The position numbers were made by a program, and so were the translations under genes. Under the pieces are notes generated by a model. The model saw only the letters and a program-made list of their open reading frames with translations. It had not been told where the DNA came from and did not search any database. 38,674 bases of DNA, taken from positions 1 to 38,674 of the forward strand of contig JAFIFY010000060.1 in the NCBI GenBank assembly GCA_020831765.1, given 5' to 3'. The number at the start of each line of letters is the position of its first letter. The first letter of the stretch is position 1. Source of the DNA: Phycisphaeraceae bacterium (GTDB taxonomy: Bacteria > Planctomycetota > Phycisphaerae > Phycisphaerales > Phycisphaeraceae). Shown piece after piece: positions 8,419 to 17,419 of the stretch.

Positions 8419-9135
8419 ATGTCAATCTCTCGCAGGACAGTGATGGTGGCGGGCATGGGTCTGGCTTTGGCCGGTTGTGTCCGCAGCAGCGTTGCGCCGC
8501 CGGTGAATCAGCAGTCCCGGCACCGCCCGTGGCTCGATCGTGATCAGCAGACCGCAGACCGATCGACCGCCTCGCCCCAGCCCTCGCCCCCCGCGGGCGT
8601 GTCGACGCATGCCCAGCCGGTCCCCGGGGCGATCGCCCGGCAGCACTGGACCCGGGTCGCCGGGCCCGTCTCCCGCGACATTCATGCAATGAACGGAGTG
8701 AATCGCATCACGGTTCACCACGAGGGGCACACCCAGGTCGAGTTCGCCGACGTTTCATCCACTCAGCAGCGTCTGGAAGCCATCCGAAGAACCCATACCG
8801 CGCAGCGAGGCTGGGCGGACATTGGCTATCACTTCATCATCGACCGCGCCGGCCGCGTCTGGTGTGGCCGCGATGTCCGCTATCAGGGCGCTCACGCCCG
8901 TGAGCAGAACGAGCACAATATCGGGGTGATGGTGCTGGGCAATTTCGGGGTTCAGGCCCCGACCCGTGCGCAGGTGGCCAGCCTCGAGCAGGTGGTGCGA
9001 ACGTTGATGTCGTTCTACCGCGTCCCGGTGAACCGCATCTACACCCATCGCGAGCTTCCCCAGCAGCGGACGGCCTGCCCGGGCGACCAGCTTCAGGCCC
9101 ACGTCGGCTGGCTCCGCCGCGCCCGCCTGGCGTGA
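8419..9135 (+). CDS. Tat-exported lipoprotein N-acetylmuramoyl-L-alanine amidase (Amidase_2/PGRP)
   Basis: From ATG 8419 the product is 238 aa. It opens with a twin-arginine signal, SRRTVMVAG, a short hydrophobic stretch and a perfect lipobox LAGC, so it is predicted to leave folded by the Tat route and be lipid-anchored. An ATG at 8386 is an alternative start that adds 11 residues and keeps the signal. A Pro/Ser/Gln-rich linker of about 50 residues follows. The Amidase_2 domain shows its zinc ligands and active site in ITVHHEGH, the GYHFIIDRAGRVWCGRD core, YTHRELP and ACPGD. These enzymes cut the bond between MurNAc and L-Ala in peptidoglycan. It lies just after flagellin in the same direction but has its own promoter. 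A role in wall recycling or opening is likely; a link to flagellar passage is only suggestion. Confidence 0.85.
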   Translation: MSISRRTVMVAGMGLALAGCVRSSVAPPVNQQSRHRPWLDRDQQTADRSTASPQPSPPAGVSTHAQPVPGAIARQHWTRVAGPVSRDIHAMNGVNRITVHHEGHTQVEFADVSSTQQRLEAIRRTHTAQRGWADIGYHFIIDRAGRVWCGRDVRYQGAHAREQNEHNIGVMVLGNFGVQAPTRAQVASLEQVVRTLMSFYRVPVNRIYTHRELPQQRTACPGDQLQAHVGWLRRARLA

Positions 9136-9254
9136 ACCACCGGCAGCGCCTGATCCACCTGGATATGGCTCGGCTCACGGGCGAATTCGGCCTCGCTCGA
9201 TATTTCTCGCCCATGTTGGTGCGGAATAGCTCGTCCAGCGACGGGTTCTCGTTG

Positions 9255-9260
9255 TAGACT
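9255..9260 (+). promoter_or_regulatory. TANNNT box 8 nt before M20 peptidase start
   Basis: TAGACT ends 8 bases before the ATG at 9269, and no Shine-Dalgarno is visible between. If it is a -10 box the transcript would begin at or next to the start codon (leaderless). Confidence 0.35.
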
Positions 9261-9268
9261 TCTGAGCC

Positions 9269-10492
9269 ATGAGCGTATCCTGCCCCAGCATCGACACTTT
9301 GCGGCCATCGGATGTGGTTGAAGTGCTCCAGACGATGGTTCGGACGCCCACGGTGAATCGTCCGGGCAACGTTAATGATGGGCATTGGCCGGAGGAAGAA
9401 CTCAGTGGATTGATGCAGGCGCTGGCCGAGTCGTGGGGCTTGCGCACACTCCGGCTGGCGGTGCCGGGTCGAGGTGAAAACCTCCTGATCACGATCGAGG
9501 CCGGATCGGGGCTGCCGTGGATTCTCTTTGATAGTCACCTGGACACGGTCAGCGAAGCGGGGATGGTGGTTTCGCCGTTCGGAGGAGAGATCAAGGATGG
9601 GCGGATGTTCGGTCGGGGCACCAGTGACACCAAAGGAACCGGCGCGGCCATGATGTGCGCCATGGGCCTGATGGCGAAGGAGAATCCGCCCGAAGACAGG
9701 AATGTGGGGCTGCTGCTGAGCGTCGATGAAGAGTTGGGCATGCGCGGCATCGGGCGGTTTGTGACCCACGATCTGGAAACGCTTGGCGGTCCGGTGGTCG
9801 GTGTCATTGTGGGGGAGCCGACCGCGCTGTACCCCCTGGTGGCCCACCACGGGTCGGTTCGGTATGAACTGGTCACTCAAGGTGTTGCGGCGCACTCCTC
9901 GATGCCGGATCTGGGAAAAAGCGCCATCAGCCTGATGTGTCGCTTCGTCACCGCGATCGAGGCCGAATATCGCCCCATGATGGAACGCCCCCACCCGCTG
10001 GCCGGCCCCCCGGCGTGCAGCGTCAATCAGATCCGTGGCGGGGATCAGCCCAACATCATCCCGGTGCAGTGCCGGGCTTCGGTCGATCGCCGCCTGACCT
10101 GCCACGCGGACCCGGAGCAGGCGGAATCGGAACTTCGGCAGGTTCTATCGGACGTGGCCAACCGGGTCGCCGGTGTTTCCGGCATGGCCGAGCAGTGGCG
10201 GCTCGAGCGGGTGAGCAGTTACCCGGGCCTCGATGATCGGACCGGCGAGACGTGGCAGCGGGCGGTACTCGGGGTTCTGGAAACGCTCGGCCACGAGGCT
10301 CGCCGGCTGGGAGCGCCGTTCTGCACCCATGCCGGGGCTTTCAGTCAGGCCGGCGTGCCGGCTGTGGTCCTCGGACCTGGTGATCCGTGGGCCGCTCACC
10401 GCGAGGATGAATCGATCCCTCTGGATCAGTTGGCACCGGCGGTCGAGGTCTACCGCCGCCTGGCCGGGATTCGGATTGACCCGCTGATCTGA
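9269..10492 (+). CDS. M20 family metallopeptidase (ArgE/DapE/CPG2-like)
   Basis: A 407-aa cytoplasmic protein with all co-catalytic metal-site motifs of peptidase family M20. These are DSHLDTV (His90, Asp92), GRGTSDTKG (bridging Asp120), SVDEELGMRG (catalytic Glu154 and metal Glu155), VGEPT, and a late AHREDE (His377). The lid/dimerisation domain is between, starting near HHGSVRYELVTQGVAAHSS. Family members remove acyl groups or amino acids from N-acyl amino acids and dipeptides: acetylornithine deacetylase, succinyl-diaminopimelate desuccinylase, carboxypeptidase G2. Sequence alone does not decide among them, and no arginine or lysine biosynthesis gene is adjacent. There is no signal peptide. 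The start lacks a ribosome-binding site but has a TANNNT box in front. Confidence 0.85.
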   Translation: MSVSCPSIDTLRPSDVVEVLQTMVRTPTVNRPGNVNDGHWPEEELSGLMQALAESWGLRTLRLAVPGRGENLLITIEAGSGLPWILFDSHLDTVSEAGMVVSPFGGEIKDGRMFGRGTSDTKGTGAAMMCAMGLMAKENPPEDRNVGLLLSVDEELGMRGIGRFVTHDLETLGGPVVGVIVGEPTALYPLVAHHGSVRYELVTQGVAAHSSMPDLGKSAISLMCRFVTAIEAEYRPMMERPHPLAGPPACSVNQIRGGDQPNIIPVQCRASVDRRLTCHADPEQAESELRQVLSDVANRVAGVSGMAEQWRLERVSSYPGLDDRTGETWQRAVLGVLETLGHEARRLGAPFCTHAGAFSQAGVPAVVLGPGDPWAAHREDESIPLDQLAPAVEVYRRLAGIRIDPLI

Positions 10493-10556
10493 CCGATAGT
10501 AAAGGGGCCGATTGCCGAACCGGGGCGGCACCGGGGGGTGGTCCCCGTGGCCTGGG

Positions 10557-10584
10557 TTGGCCGGTCGCGATTGGCTGCTATGAT
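10557..10584 (+). promoter_or_regulatory. Candidate promoter of clpX
   Basis: TTGGCC (10557-10562) and TATGAT (10579-10584) are separated by 16 bases, with TGC directly in front of the -10 box (extended -10). It gives a leader of about 135 bases before the ATG at 10728. Confidence 0.45.
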
Positions 10585-10727
10585 GATTGATCCGCCTGTG
10601 CCCAGCCTCTGAGTGCTCACGGCGGAACTGAACCGATGGGAAGGTATCTGGAAGAGTTTTCCCGCCGGATCGATTCGAGGGCAGAGCGGACGAGATAACC
10701 AGCGTTCTTTGTTACGGATACGGATTC

Positions 10728-12044
10728 ATGAGCAACGGCCGGACAGGCAAAGGCGGCGGTCGCGGGACCGAAGGTGGTGACGGCGGGTTCAAGGGACGTC
10801 GGGTGACCACCTGTTCGTTCTGTGGCAAGACGTCGCGGGAAGTCGGCCCGATGGTGGAAGGCCCCAACGATGTCTATATCTGCGCCAATTGCACGGACCT
10901 GTGCCAGAACATCTTCAAGCAGGAGCGCCGCCGCGTCGAGACCGGCAGGCCGCTGTTTGGTTCCATCCCATCGCCCCGGCAGATCAAGGAGTTCACCGAT
11001 CAGTATGTGATCGGACAGGATCAGGCCAAGCGAACACTCGCCGTCGCGGTCCACCAGCATTACAAGCGACTTTCGGCCAATGAGAACAAGGACCAGACGC
11101 CGGTCGAGCTGGACAAGAGCAATGTGCTCCTGCTGGGCCCGACGGGCTCGGGCAAGACGCTGTTGGCTCGCACGCTGGCGCGAATGCTCAATGTTCCCTT
11201 CGCGATCGGTGATGCCACGACGCTGACCGAGGCCGGCTACGTCGGTGAAGATGTTGAGAACCTGATGCTCAAGCTGCTTCAGGCCGCGGATTTCGACCTT
11301 GAAGCGGCACAGCGCGGCATCATCTACATCGATGAAATCGACAAGATCGGCAAGACCAGCCAGAACGTCTCGATCACGCGTGACGTCTCCGGCGAGGGCG
11401 TGCAGCAGGCGCTGCTGAAGATGCTCGAAGGCACGATCGCCAACGTGCCGCCACAGGGCGGACGCAAGCATCCCGAACAGCAGTACATTCAGATCGACAC
11501 CACCCACATTCTCTTCATCTGCGCCGGCACCTTCGTCGGCATCGAGGACACCATTCGCAAGCGGCTCGGCCGCAAGGCGATCGGTTTTGCCAGCGAACGA
11601 TCCGAGGACGACCGCACAAGTGATGATTCCTATGTGCTCTCACAGGTCGTCGCCCAGGATCTGATCAACTACGGCATGATCCCCGAGTTGATCGGCCGCC
11701 TGCCGGTGCTCACTTCGCTGAACATGCTCAGCGAAGAAGCGATGATCCAGATACTGACCGAACCCAAGAATGCCCTGGTGCGGCAATACCAGCATTTCTT
11801 CTCGATGGAGGATTGCGAGCTGGAGTTCACGCCTTCGGCCCTGTCGCTGATCGCCAAGCGGGCCATCTCGCGCGACACCGGTGCCCGGGCGCTGCGCGGC
11901 GTGATGGAGGACATCATGATCGACCTGATGTTCGATCTGCCCGATGTCCGCAAGGCCGGCGATAAGTTCGTCATCGATGCCAAGGCGATCGAGCAGCGAA
12001 AGCCCCTGGCCGAGGTTCAGACCCGGGCCAAGGAATCGGCCTGA
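10728..12044 (+). CDS. clpX: ATP-dependent Clp protease ATP-binding subunit ClpX
   Basis: A 438-aa AAA+ unfoldase that recognises tagged proteins, unfolds them and feeds them into the ClpP chamber. The N-terminal zinc-binding dimer domain has Cys29, Cys32, Cys52 and Cys55 (CSFC and CANC). It is preceded by an unusual Gly-rich, disordered stretch of about 25 residues. Walker A is GPTGSGKT at 137-144 and Walker B is IIYIDEID at 198-205. The hallmark ClpX segment [15 protein letters not shown] and the ClpP-docking IGF (in RKAIGFASE) are both present. The C-terminal small domain includes [15 protein letters not shown]. Length and motifs are normal. The usual clpP and tig neighbours are absent. 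It is convergent with nuoH, with only 27 bases between the stop codons. Confidence 0.97.
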   Translation: MSNGRTGKGGGRGTEGGDGGFKGRRVTTCSFCGKTSREVGPMVEGPNDVYICANCTDLCQNIFKQERRRVETGRPLFGSIPSPRQIKEFTDQYVIGQDQAKRTLAVAVHQHYKRLSANENKDQTPVELDKSNVLLLGPTGSGKTLLARTLARMLNVPFAIGDATTLTEAGYVGEDVENLMLKLLQAADFDLEAAQRGIIYIDEIDKIGKTSQNVSITRDVSGEGVQQALLKMLEGTIANVPPQGGRKHPEQQYIQIDTTHILFICAGTFVGIEDTIRKRLGRKAIGFASERSEDDRTSDDSYVLSQVVAQDLINYGMIPELIGRLPVLTSLNMLSEEAMIQILTEPKNALVRQYQHFFSMEDCELEFTPSALSLIAKRAISRDTGARALRGVMEDIMIDLMFDLPDVRKAGDKFVIDAKAIEQRKPLAEVQTRAKESA

Positions 12045-12071
12045 TCGGCGACGGCCGTGTACGAAACATCT

Positions 12072-13319
12072 TCAGGAAGTGGTCAGTGGGCTGAAGCGCG
12101 ATCCTTCCAGCGGAATCTTGCGATTGACCGGCGGGCCCTTGGGTACCTTCGGGCCAATGACCACCAGGCCGATGAACGTCAGCACGTTCACGCCCAGCAT
12201 CCACCAGTGAATCGCCGGCACCTTGAGCGCGACCAGAACCGCCGCGGCCAGCAGCAGGATCAGGCTGACTGGGATCAGGCATCGCCAGGCGAGCTGCATG
12301 AGTTGATCGAAACGGAATCGTGGGATGGTCCACCGGATGACCATCACCAGGGCCACAATCAGGAACATCTTGAACGCGAACACACCCACATTGAGCAGAA
12401 CCAGCGGCAGACCGCCGGCCGCCGCCTGGCCGACGTAGAACGGGATGCTCCAGCCACCGAGGAACAGAAGCGTGAAGAACGCCGCGCCCGTGACGATGTG
12501 GGCGTATTCGGCCAGGAAATACAGGGCGAACTTCATCGAGGAATATTCGGTGTGGAACCCGCCGACCAGTTCCTGTTCACACTCGGCCAGATCGAACGGC
12601 GTCCGATTGGCCTCGGCGAGCTGGCTGGTGAAGAAGATGACGGCCAGGAGCGGCATCCAGACGATGTTCCAACCCAGGATGCCCTGCGCCTGGTTCAGCA
12701 CGATCAGATCAGTCCGCGCGGTGCCGAACATCAGGATGATGATCAGAATCGAGACGCCCAGCGGAATCTCATAGCTGAGCATCTGGGCCGTGGCCCGGAG
12801 CCCGCCGAGAAACGAATATTTGTTGTTCGAGGCATAGCCGCCGATCACCACGCCGTAGACCGCCAGGGAGCCGACGGCCAGAAAGTAAAGAATGCCGATA
12901 TTGATCGGGGCCACCGTCACCACGGCCATGCCCGGCTGGGCGATTTCCGTACCGAACACGGTCAGCCCCGGAAAGTCCCAGTATCCGCCCCAGGGAATCA
13001 CGGCCCAGGCGATCAATGCCGGGACGACCGCCAGCATCGGCGCGATGATGAACAGCACCTTATCGACGTTCGGTGGGGTGTAATCTTCCTTGAGAAAGAG
13101 CTTCAGGCCATCGGCCAGTGGCTGCCCGAGTCCCCAGAAGTGAAACTTGGGGAGGAATGGCTGGCCAAAGTCGAATCCCGTCCGATTCGGCCCGATTCGA
13201 TTTTGCACCCACGACGCGATCTTCCGCTCCAGCATGACCGAATAGGCCACCGCACCCAGGATCACGTGCAGGGCGATGGTCACAACCAGCATACTGACAA
13301 AGACTTGAGCGCTGAACAT
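12072..13319 (-). CDS. nuoH: NADH-quinone oxidoreductase subunit H (complex I, NuoH)
   Basis: A 415-aa integral membrane protein with about eight to nine helices. It has the NuoH landmarks: ERKIASWVQNRIGPNRTG near the N-terminus (quinone-site loop), QPLADGLKLFLKED, then FDLAECEQELVGGFHTEYSS and MKFALYFLAEY. NuoH connects the hydrophilic arm of complex I to the membrane arm and forms much of the quinone chamber. The acidic quinone-loop motif, usually EAESELVAG, reads ECEQELVGG, which keeps the key Glu residues. A GGAG Shine-Dalgarno lies about 11 bases before the ATG. The gene normally sits between nuoG and nuoI, but here its neighbours are clpX and a signal peptidase gene, so it stands alone. 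The C-terminal tail beyond the last helix is basic. Confidence 0.95.
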   Translation of the reverse strand: MFSAQVFVSMLVVTIALHVILGAVAYSVMLERKIASWVQNRIGPNRTGFDFGQPFLPKFHFWGLGQPLADGLKLFLKEDYTPPNVDKVLFIIAPMLAVVPALIAWAVIPWGGYWDFPGLTVFGTEIAQPGMAVVTVAPINIGILYFLAVGSLAVYGVVIGGYASNNKYSFLGGLRATAQMLSYEIPLGVSILIIILMFGTARTDLIVLNQAQGILGWNIVWMPLLAVIFFTSQLAEANRTPFDLAECEQELVGGFHTEYSSMKFALYFLAEYAHIVTGAAFFTLLFLGGWSIPFYVGQAAAGGLPLVLLNVGVFAFKMFLIVALVMVIRWTIPRFRFDQLMQLAWRCLIPVSLILLLAAAVLVALKVPAIHWWMLGVNVLTFIGLVVIGPKVPKGPPVNRKIPLEGSRFSPLTTS

Positions 13320-13502
13320 CGAAACGGGTTCTCCACGAGGACCAAATGGGCCGGCGGTCAGGTTCTTCCGGCGGCGTAGTTTGTATCCCGCTCCAAGCCC
13401 CTAGGCAAGCAGGAGCCGCCCGACGTGCGACCGGACGCAGGGACCAGGGATTCATCGGCCGGCCACCGAGGCAAAGCAGTCTCGATGCCCCAGGCCAACC
13501 GC

Positions 13503-13508
13503 TACACT
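13503..13508 (+). promoter_or_regulatory. TANNNT box 7 nt before lepB start
   Basis: TACACT ends 7 bases before the ATG at 13516. No Shine-Dalgarno is visible in the 20 bases upstream. This is the spacing expected for a leaderless transcript. Confidence 0.4.
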
Positions 13509-13515
13509 ACCGATC

Positions 13516-15291
13516 ATGGCATCCAAGAACAAAAACGCCAGGACTCACTCCGACCCCGGTTCATCCATCCGGGAGACGCTTGAGTCGATCATCATCGCTT
13601 TTGTCCTGGCCTTCGCGTTCCGGGCGTTCGTGGTCGAGGCGTTCGTGATCCCGACCGGCTCCATGGCCCCAACACTTCTGGGTCAACATGTACGGATTCC
13701 GTGCCATGAGTGTGGTTATCACTACGCCGTTGACCCCCACCTGGGACAGATGGATCATGGCACGGTCGTTACCCGGGCACCCAACATGCCCGACGATCTT
13801 CGATTCGCCGGCTGTCCGATGTGTTTTGCGGTCAATCCCATTCCGCAGCAGCGGATTCGCGATGGGGACCGAATCCTCGTTCAGAAGGCAGTTTACTGGT
13901 TGGGCAACCCGAAGCGCTGGGATGTGGCTGTGTTCAAGAATCCACGTGTGCCACACCAGAACTTCATCAAGCGGCTGATCGGCCTGCCCTTCGAGGATGT
14001 GGTCATCGTCGAGGGCAATGTGTACGTCCGCCCGCTGGATCAGCAAGGTGATCCGGCGGGGTCGTGGCGGATCGCGAGGAAGTCCGACCCGGCGGAGAAC
14101 CCGCGTTGGGAGCGTGTGCAGCGGGCGGTCTGGCAGCCGATCTTTCACACACGATATACGCCGATCAACGCCAACACGCCCGGCCGCTGGAATTCTCCGT
14201 GGCGCGTTGAAGCCGGTCACTGGCTCACCGGCGTCGATGCCGGTGCCGGCAGTCAGGTTCTGCCCGACCAGCCGCGCGGCCGATTCCAGACCCGGACCGA
14301 AGACGATGAACCCGCAAGGTTGGCCTTCGATTGGGAGATCGCCGATCGACGGGGGACCGAGCAGGTCAATCAGCGTGCCCTGGGCGTGCTTTATCCCTAC
14401 AACCAGCTCAAGACCCTGCCGAGTCTGTCCGGGTTCGGCGCTGTCCGTCAACCGCGCATGCGTCACCCCATCGAGGAAGTCCGCCTGGCATCGCGTGTCC
14501 GAATGGCCGCGCATGATTCCGCCAGGCCCGCCCGACTGGTGCTTGGTTCGCAAGTGCGGATCGATGATCAGCCCGACGCGGTTCCCGTGAATGTCGCGGC
14601 GGTGGTTCATAGCGATGGCGAGTGCTATCTGGCTCGCGAGGTTGATGGTGAACTGCGACCACTTGACGGGACGGTGCGGATCGGTGCCTGGCCGAGCAGC
14701 CGCACACGCGAGGTCGAGCTCTGGATCGTCGATCAGGAACTGCTTCTTTGGGTGGATGGCCGATGTGTCCAGCGGTTCGCCTTCGATCTTGATTTCCAAT
14801 CGACGATAGAGGTCCGCCCCGCGCTACCTGAGCATTTTCGGCCTCGCATCATGTTGGAGTTTTCCGGTGGCGAGTTGAGCCTGGAGAATATTCAACTGGA
14901 CCGTGACCTGTATTACGGCTCAAGTCGCGCGCAGCCGTCGGGCATGCAGGACCCTCCCACGCCGGGCGTTGGTTCCATCGTCAAGACGCCCGGCGGAACC
15001 CGCGGCTCGCCGATCAGTCTCGGACGGGATTTGTATTTCGCCGTCGGAGATAACAGCCCGATGAGCGAGGACAGCCGCTTCTGGGGCCAGCCCGATGAAT
15101 GGGTCAGCCGGTTGGTTCTCGATGATGCCCAGGGCGATCGACTGATCGAGCTCAATCGCGGCAGCGGAGTGGTTCCGCGTGAGTTGATCATGGGCCGGGC
15201 ATTTTTTGTCTATTTCCCGGCCGGCCATCGAATCAATGAGGGCGGCCCGGGCTTCATTCCGAACTTCGGGCGGATGCGCTTCATCGATTGA
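13516..15291 (+). CDS. lepB: Signal peptidase I with zinc-ribbon-like and jelly-roll-like insertions
   Basis: A 591-aa type I signal peptidase, which cleaves signal peptides at the outer face of the inner membrane; the family is usually 180-320 aa. One N-terminal helix (residues 24-44) leads into the catalytic PTGSMAPTL with Ser49. The general base is Lys152 in NFIKRLIGLP. The late box E is GDNSPMSEDSR from residue 511. Two insertions are striking. Between Ser49 and Lys152 lie two CxxC knuckles (Cys63/Cys66 and Cys100/Cys103), which look like a zinc ribbon. Between residues about 175 and 500 lies a beta-rich region including EVELWIVDQELLLWVDGR, reminiscent of a LamG/DUF1080 jelly roll. Box D reads GLPFED instead of GLPGD. 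Catalytic residues are intact, so it should be active. The last 80 residues return to the core fold. Confidence 0.9.
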   Translation: MASKNKNARTHSDPGSSIRETLESIIIAFVLAFAFRAFVVEAFVIPTGSMAPTLLGQHVRIPCHECGYHYAVDPHLGQMDHGTVVTRAPNMPDDLRFAGCPMCFAVNPIPQQRIRDGDRILVQKAVYWLGNPKRWDVAVFKNPRVPHQNFIKRLIGLPFEDVVIVEGNVYVRPLDQQGDPAGSWRIARKSDPAENPRWERVQRAVWQPIFHTRYTPINANTPGRWNSPWRVEAGHWLTGVDAGAGSQVLPDQPRGRFQTRTEDDEPARLAFDWEIADRRGTEQVNQRALGVLYPYNQLKTLPSLSGFGAVRQPRMRHPIEEVRLASRVRMAAHDSARPARLVLGSQVRIDDQPDAVPVNVAAVVHSDGECYLAREVDGELRPLDGTVRIGAWPSSRTREVELWIVDQELLLWVDGRCVQRFAFDLDFQSTIEVRPALPEHFRPRIMLEFSGGELSLENIQLDRDLYYGSSRAQPSGMQDPPTPGVGSIVKTPGGTRGSPISLGRDLYFAVGDNSPMSEDSRFWGQPDEWVSRLVLDDAQGDRLIELNRGSGVVPRELIMGRAFFVYFPAGHRINEGGPGFIPNFGRMRFID

Positions 15292-15313
15292 AGCCGGACT
15301 CGCCGCGCAAAGT

Positions 15314-17392
15314 TCAGTTCCGCTTCAAAATCATCGCCTGAAGGGGCTGGAGTTGGATGTCGTTGCCAACCTGGGCCTTGGCTCGATCCCTGGCCAGCAG
15401 ATCGATAAACGACGCATCATCGTCGCGCAGCGCAACCCTGGCCGGCGTGAGATTGAGATTCACGATGCAGTAACCGGCGGGAGTCTGCCCGGCATCACCG
15501 CCGCGCGGCACGACCACGATCTTTTTATCGCCCGAAGCCAGAGGGGCGATTCCCGCATCCCCGCAGAGGTCGGCCACCACCGCCAGATAATCCTCGGGTG
15601 GAATGCGGCTTCCCAGCGTGATCACCCTGCCCTTGCCCACCGCATGATCGATCGCAGCGCATTGATCGTGGCCGTAGCCGGCCGCGCGGCCGTCGCGAGC
15701 CGGCTGGCGATACCAGGCGATCGGCCGACCCGTTGTCGGCTTCCAGGCATGGCAGTAGGTGCTCACACGACTGATCCGGCCATTCTCCCATTCCATGCCT
15801 GAGCGATCTTCGGTCCACATCGGGCTGAAAGGAAACTCCAGACCAGCGCCGATCAGCTCTTCCAGCCCACCGAAGGACTGATCCAGATGGCAGGTGAACT
15901 CTTCGGTGCGATAGCCTGTCAGCGGCCCGAGCAGAAGTCGCCCTCCCGCCCGGACCCACGCGTGCAGTCTTTGCCGCAGGGAATCGGAAAGCATCGGCAG
16001 CATCGGCAGCAACAGCACGCGGTATGGCGAGAGATCCGCCTCGGGGCAGATGATGTCTCGCCACCAGTGCCCCATCGCCAGTGGCCCGTGATAATCGTCC
16101 CGGAAGCGATCGCCGTAGTTCATGTCCTGGCCGATCGGATCGATCGACCACGCCCAGGCGTTCTCGTTGCTCATCAAGATGGCCAGGTGAGCGGGTTGCG
16201 GTCGATTTGTCGTCAGCCATTGCTCGTGCCGCTTGAAATCGGCGGCCAATTGCTTCCACGTCTCATGGTTGGGCATCCACTGGCCTGTTGCCGAGACGTG
16301 GACGCCGTGCTGCATCTCCTGTCCGGCCCAGTGCTGGCGCCATTGCCAGAAGAGCATCATCGAGCCGCCCAGCGCGATGGTGAGCCAGCTCATCGCCTTC
16401 AGGCCGTCCGAGGCCTGGTGGATGTTCCAGATCTGGCCGCCGCCCGACCAGTTGGGCGCGGTTTCCAGCAGCCAGAAGAGCTTGCCCGGTTTCTCGGCCC
16501 GCATGCGGTCGTAGGGCAGCAGGTTCCATGCATAATGCTCGGCATCGCGGTACAGGCTGTGTCCGACCCGGTCCAGCACGCGATTGTGCTGATACCAGTG
16601 CATGGCCAACGAGTGGACCATGTTGGTGGTGATCGGCCGGTTGATGGGCGCATGCTCGCGGATCGCACGGCATTGATGGTCGATGTACTGGGTCCATTGA
16701 TCGCTCTGAAAGCGGGCGATGGCGATGATCAGTGAAGGGTGATGGCGCTCGGGAATCTCCCGGCCGCCGACCGAGGCCAGGGGCATGGGAATCTGGGCGA
16801 AGTGGTCATAGGCCTGGCTCCAGAACTCCAATCCCCAGGCCGCATTGAGCTTCTCGGGCGTGCCGTAGCGGCGCTTCATCCAGTCGATGAACGCCTCGCG
16901 TGCCGCGGGTGAATAGTCGTGCCCGCTCATTTCGTTATCGATCTGCCATGCGATCACGGCGGGATGTCCGCCCAGTTGGCGGGCCATCTGCCCGACGATC
17001 CGCCCGCAGTGTTCGCGATAAACCGGGCTGATGTGTGATCCGTGCTTTCGCTGGCCGTGACCGGCCGGTGTTCCATCGTGGTGAACCTTGAGTACCTCGG
17101 GATAGGTGCTGGTCAGCCATGCCGGTGGCGCGGCGGTGGGGGTTCCGAGGATCACTCCGATCCCAGCCTTGTGGAGTTGGTCGAGTAGTTCCACCGCCCA
17201 CTGGAAATCGAACCGGCCCTCCGAGGGCTCGAATCGATGCCATGCGAACTCGAACAGGCGAACGACATTGAAGCCCAGCTCATTCATGCGGGCGATGTCC
17301 TTGGGCCACTCCGAGCGCGGCCACATTTCCGGATACCAGCTTGCGCCGATCCACAGGTTCCGGTCCAGTTCATCGATCAGGGGCTCAGACAT
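15314..17392 (-). CDS. Glycoside hydrolase family 42 beta-galactosidase
   Basis: A 692-aa enzyme with the full GH42 layout. The TIM barrel starts with WIGASWYPEMWPRSEW, followed by LGFNVVRLFEFAWHRFEP and GTPTAAPPAWL. The acid/base is Glu154 in WQIDNEMSG and the nucleophile is Glu310 in FWLLETAPNW. A trimerisation domain (LLLPMLPMLSDSLRQRL) and a small C-terminal beta domain follow. Family members hydrolyse terminal beta-galactosides, often from galactan or galacto-oligosaccharides rather than lactose. There is no signal peptide, so it acts on sugars already imported. The ATG has GGAG 5-8 bases upstream. It is 27 bases downstream of an MFS transporter gene on the same strand, which suggests one uptake-and-hydrolysis unit. 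The gene converges with lepB at 22 bases. Confidence 0.92.
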   Translation of the reverse strand: MSEPLIDELDRNLWIGASWYPEMWPRSEWPKDIARMNELGFNVVRLFEFAWHRFEPSEGRFDFQWAVELLDQLHKAGIGVILGTPTAAPPAWLTSTYPEVLKVHHDGTPAGHGQRKHGSHISPVYREHCGRIVGQMARQLGGHPAVIAWQIDNEMSGHDYSPAAREAFIDWMKRRYGTPEKLNAAWGLEFWSQAYDHFAQIPMPLASVGGREIPERHHPSLIIAIARFQSDQWTQYIDHQCRAIREHAPINRPITTNMVHSLAMHWYQHNRVLDRVGHSLYRDAEHYAWNLLPYDRMRAEKPGKLFWLLETAPNWSGGGQIWNIHQASDGLKAMSWLTIALGGSMMLFWQWRQHWAGQEMQHGVHVSATGQWMPNHETWKQLAADFKRHEQWLTTNRPQPAHLAILMSNENAWAWSIDPIGQDMNYGDRFRDDYHGPLAMGHWWRDIICPEADLSPYRVLLLPMLPMLSDSLRQRLHAWVRAGGRLLLGPLTGYRTEEFTCHLDQSFGGLEELIGAGLEFPFSPMWTEDRSGMEWENGRISRVSTYCHAWKPTTGRPIAWYRQPARDGRAAGYGHDQCAAIDHAVGKGRVITLGSRIPPEDYLAVVADLCGDAGIAPLASGDKKIVVVPRGGDAGQTPAGYCIVNLNLTPARVALRDDDASFIDLLARDRAKAQVGNDIQLQPLQAMILKRN

Positions 17393-17419
17393 GATGACTC
17401 CAGGGGCTTGGGGTTGGGA

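Noticed and set aside
10525-10555. GGGG/CCCC hairpin after the M20 gene as a terminator
   Set aside because: Only 4 bp of stem with a 4-base loop and no T-run; too weak to call.
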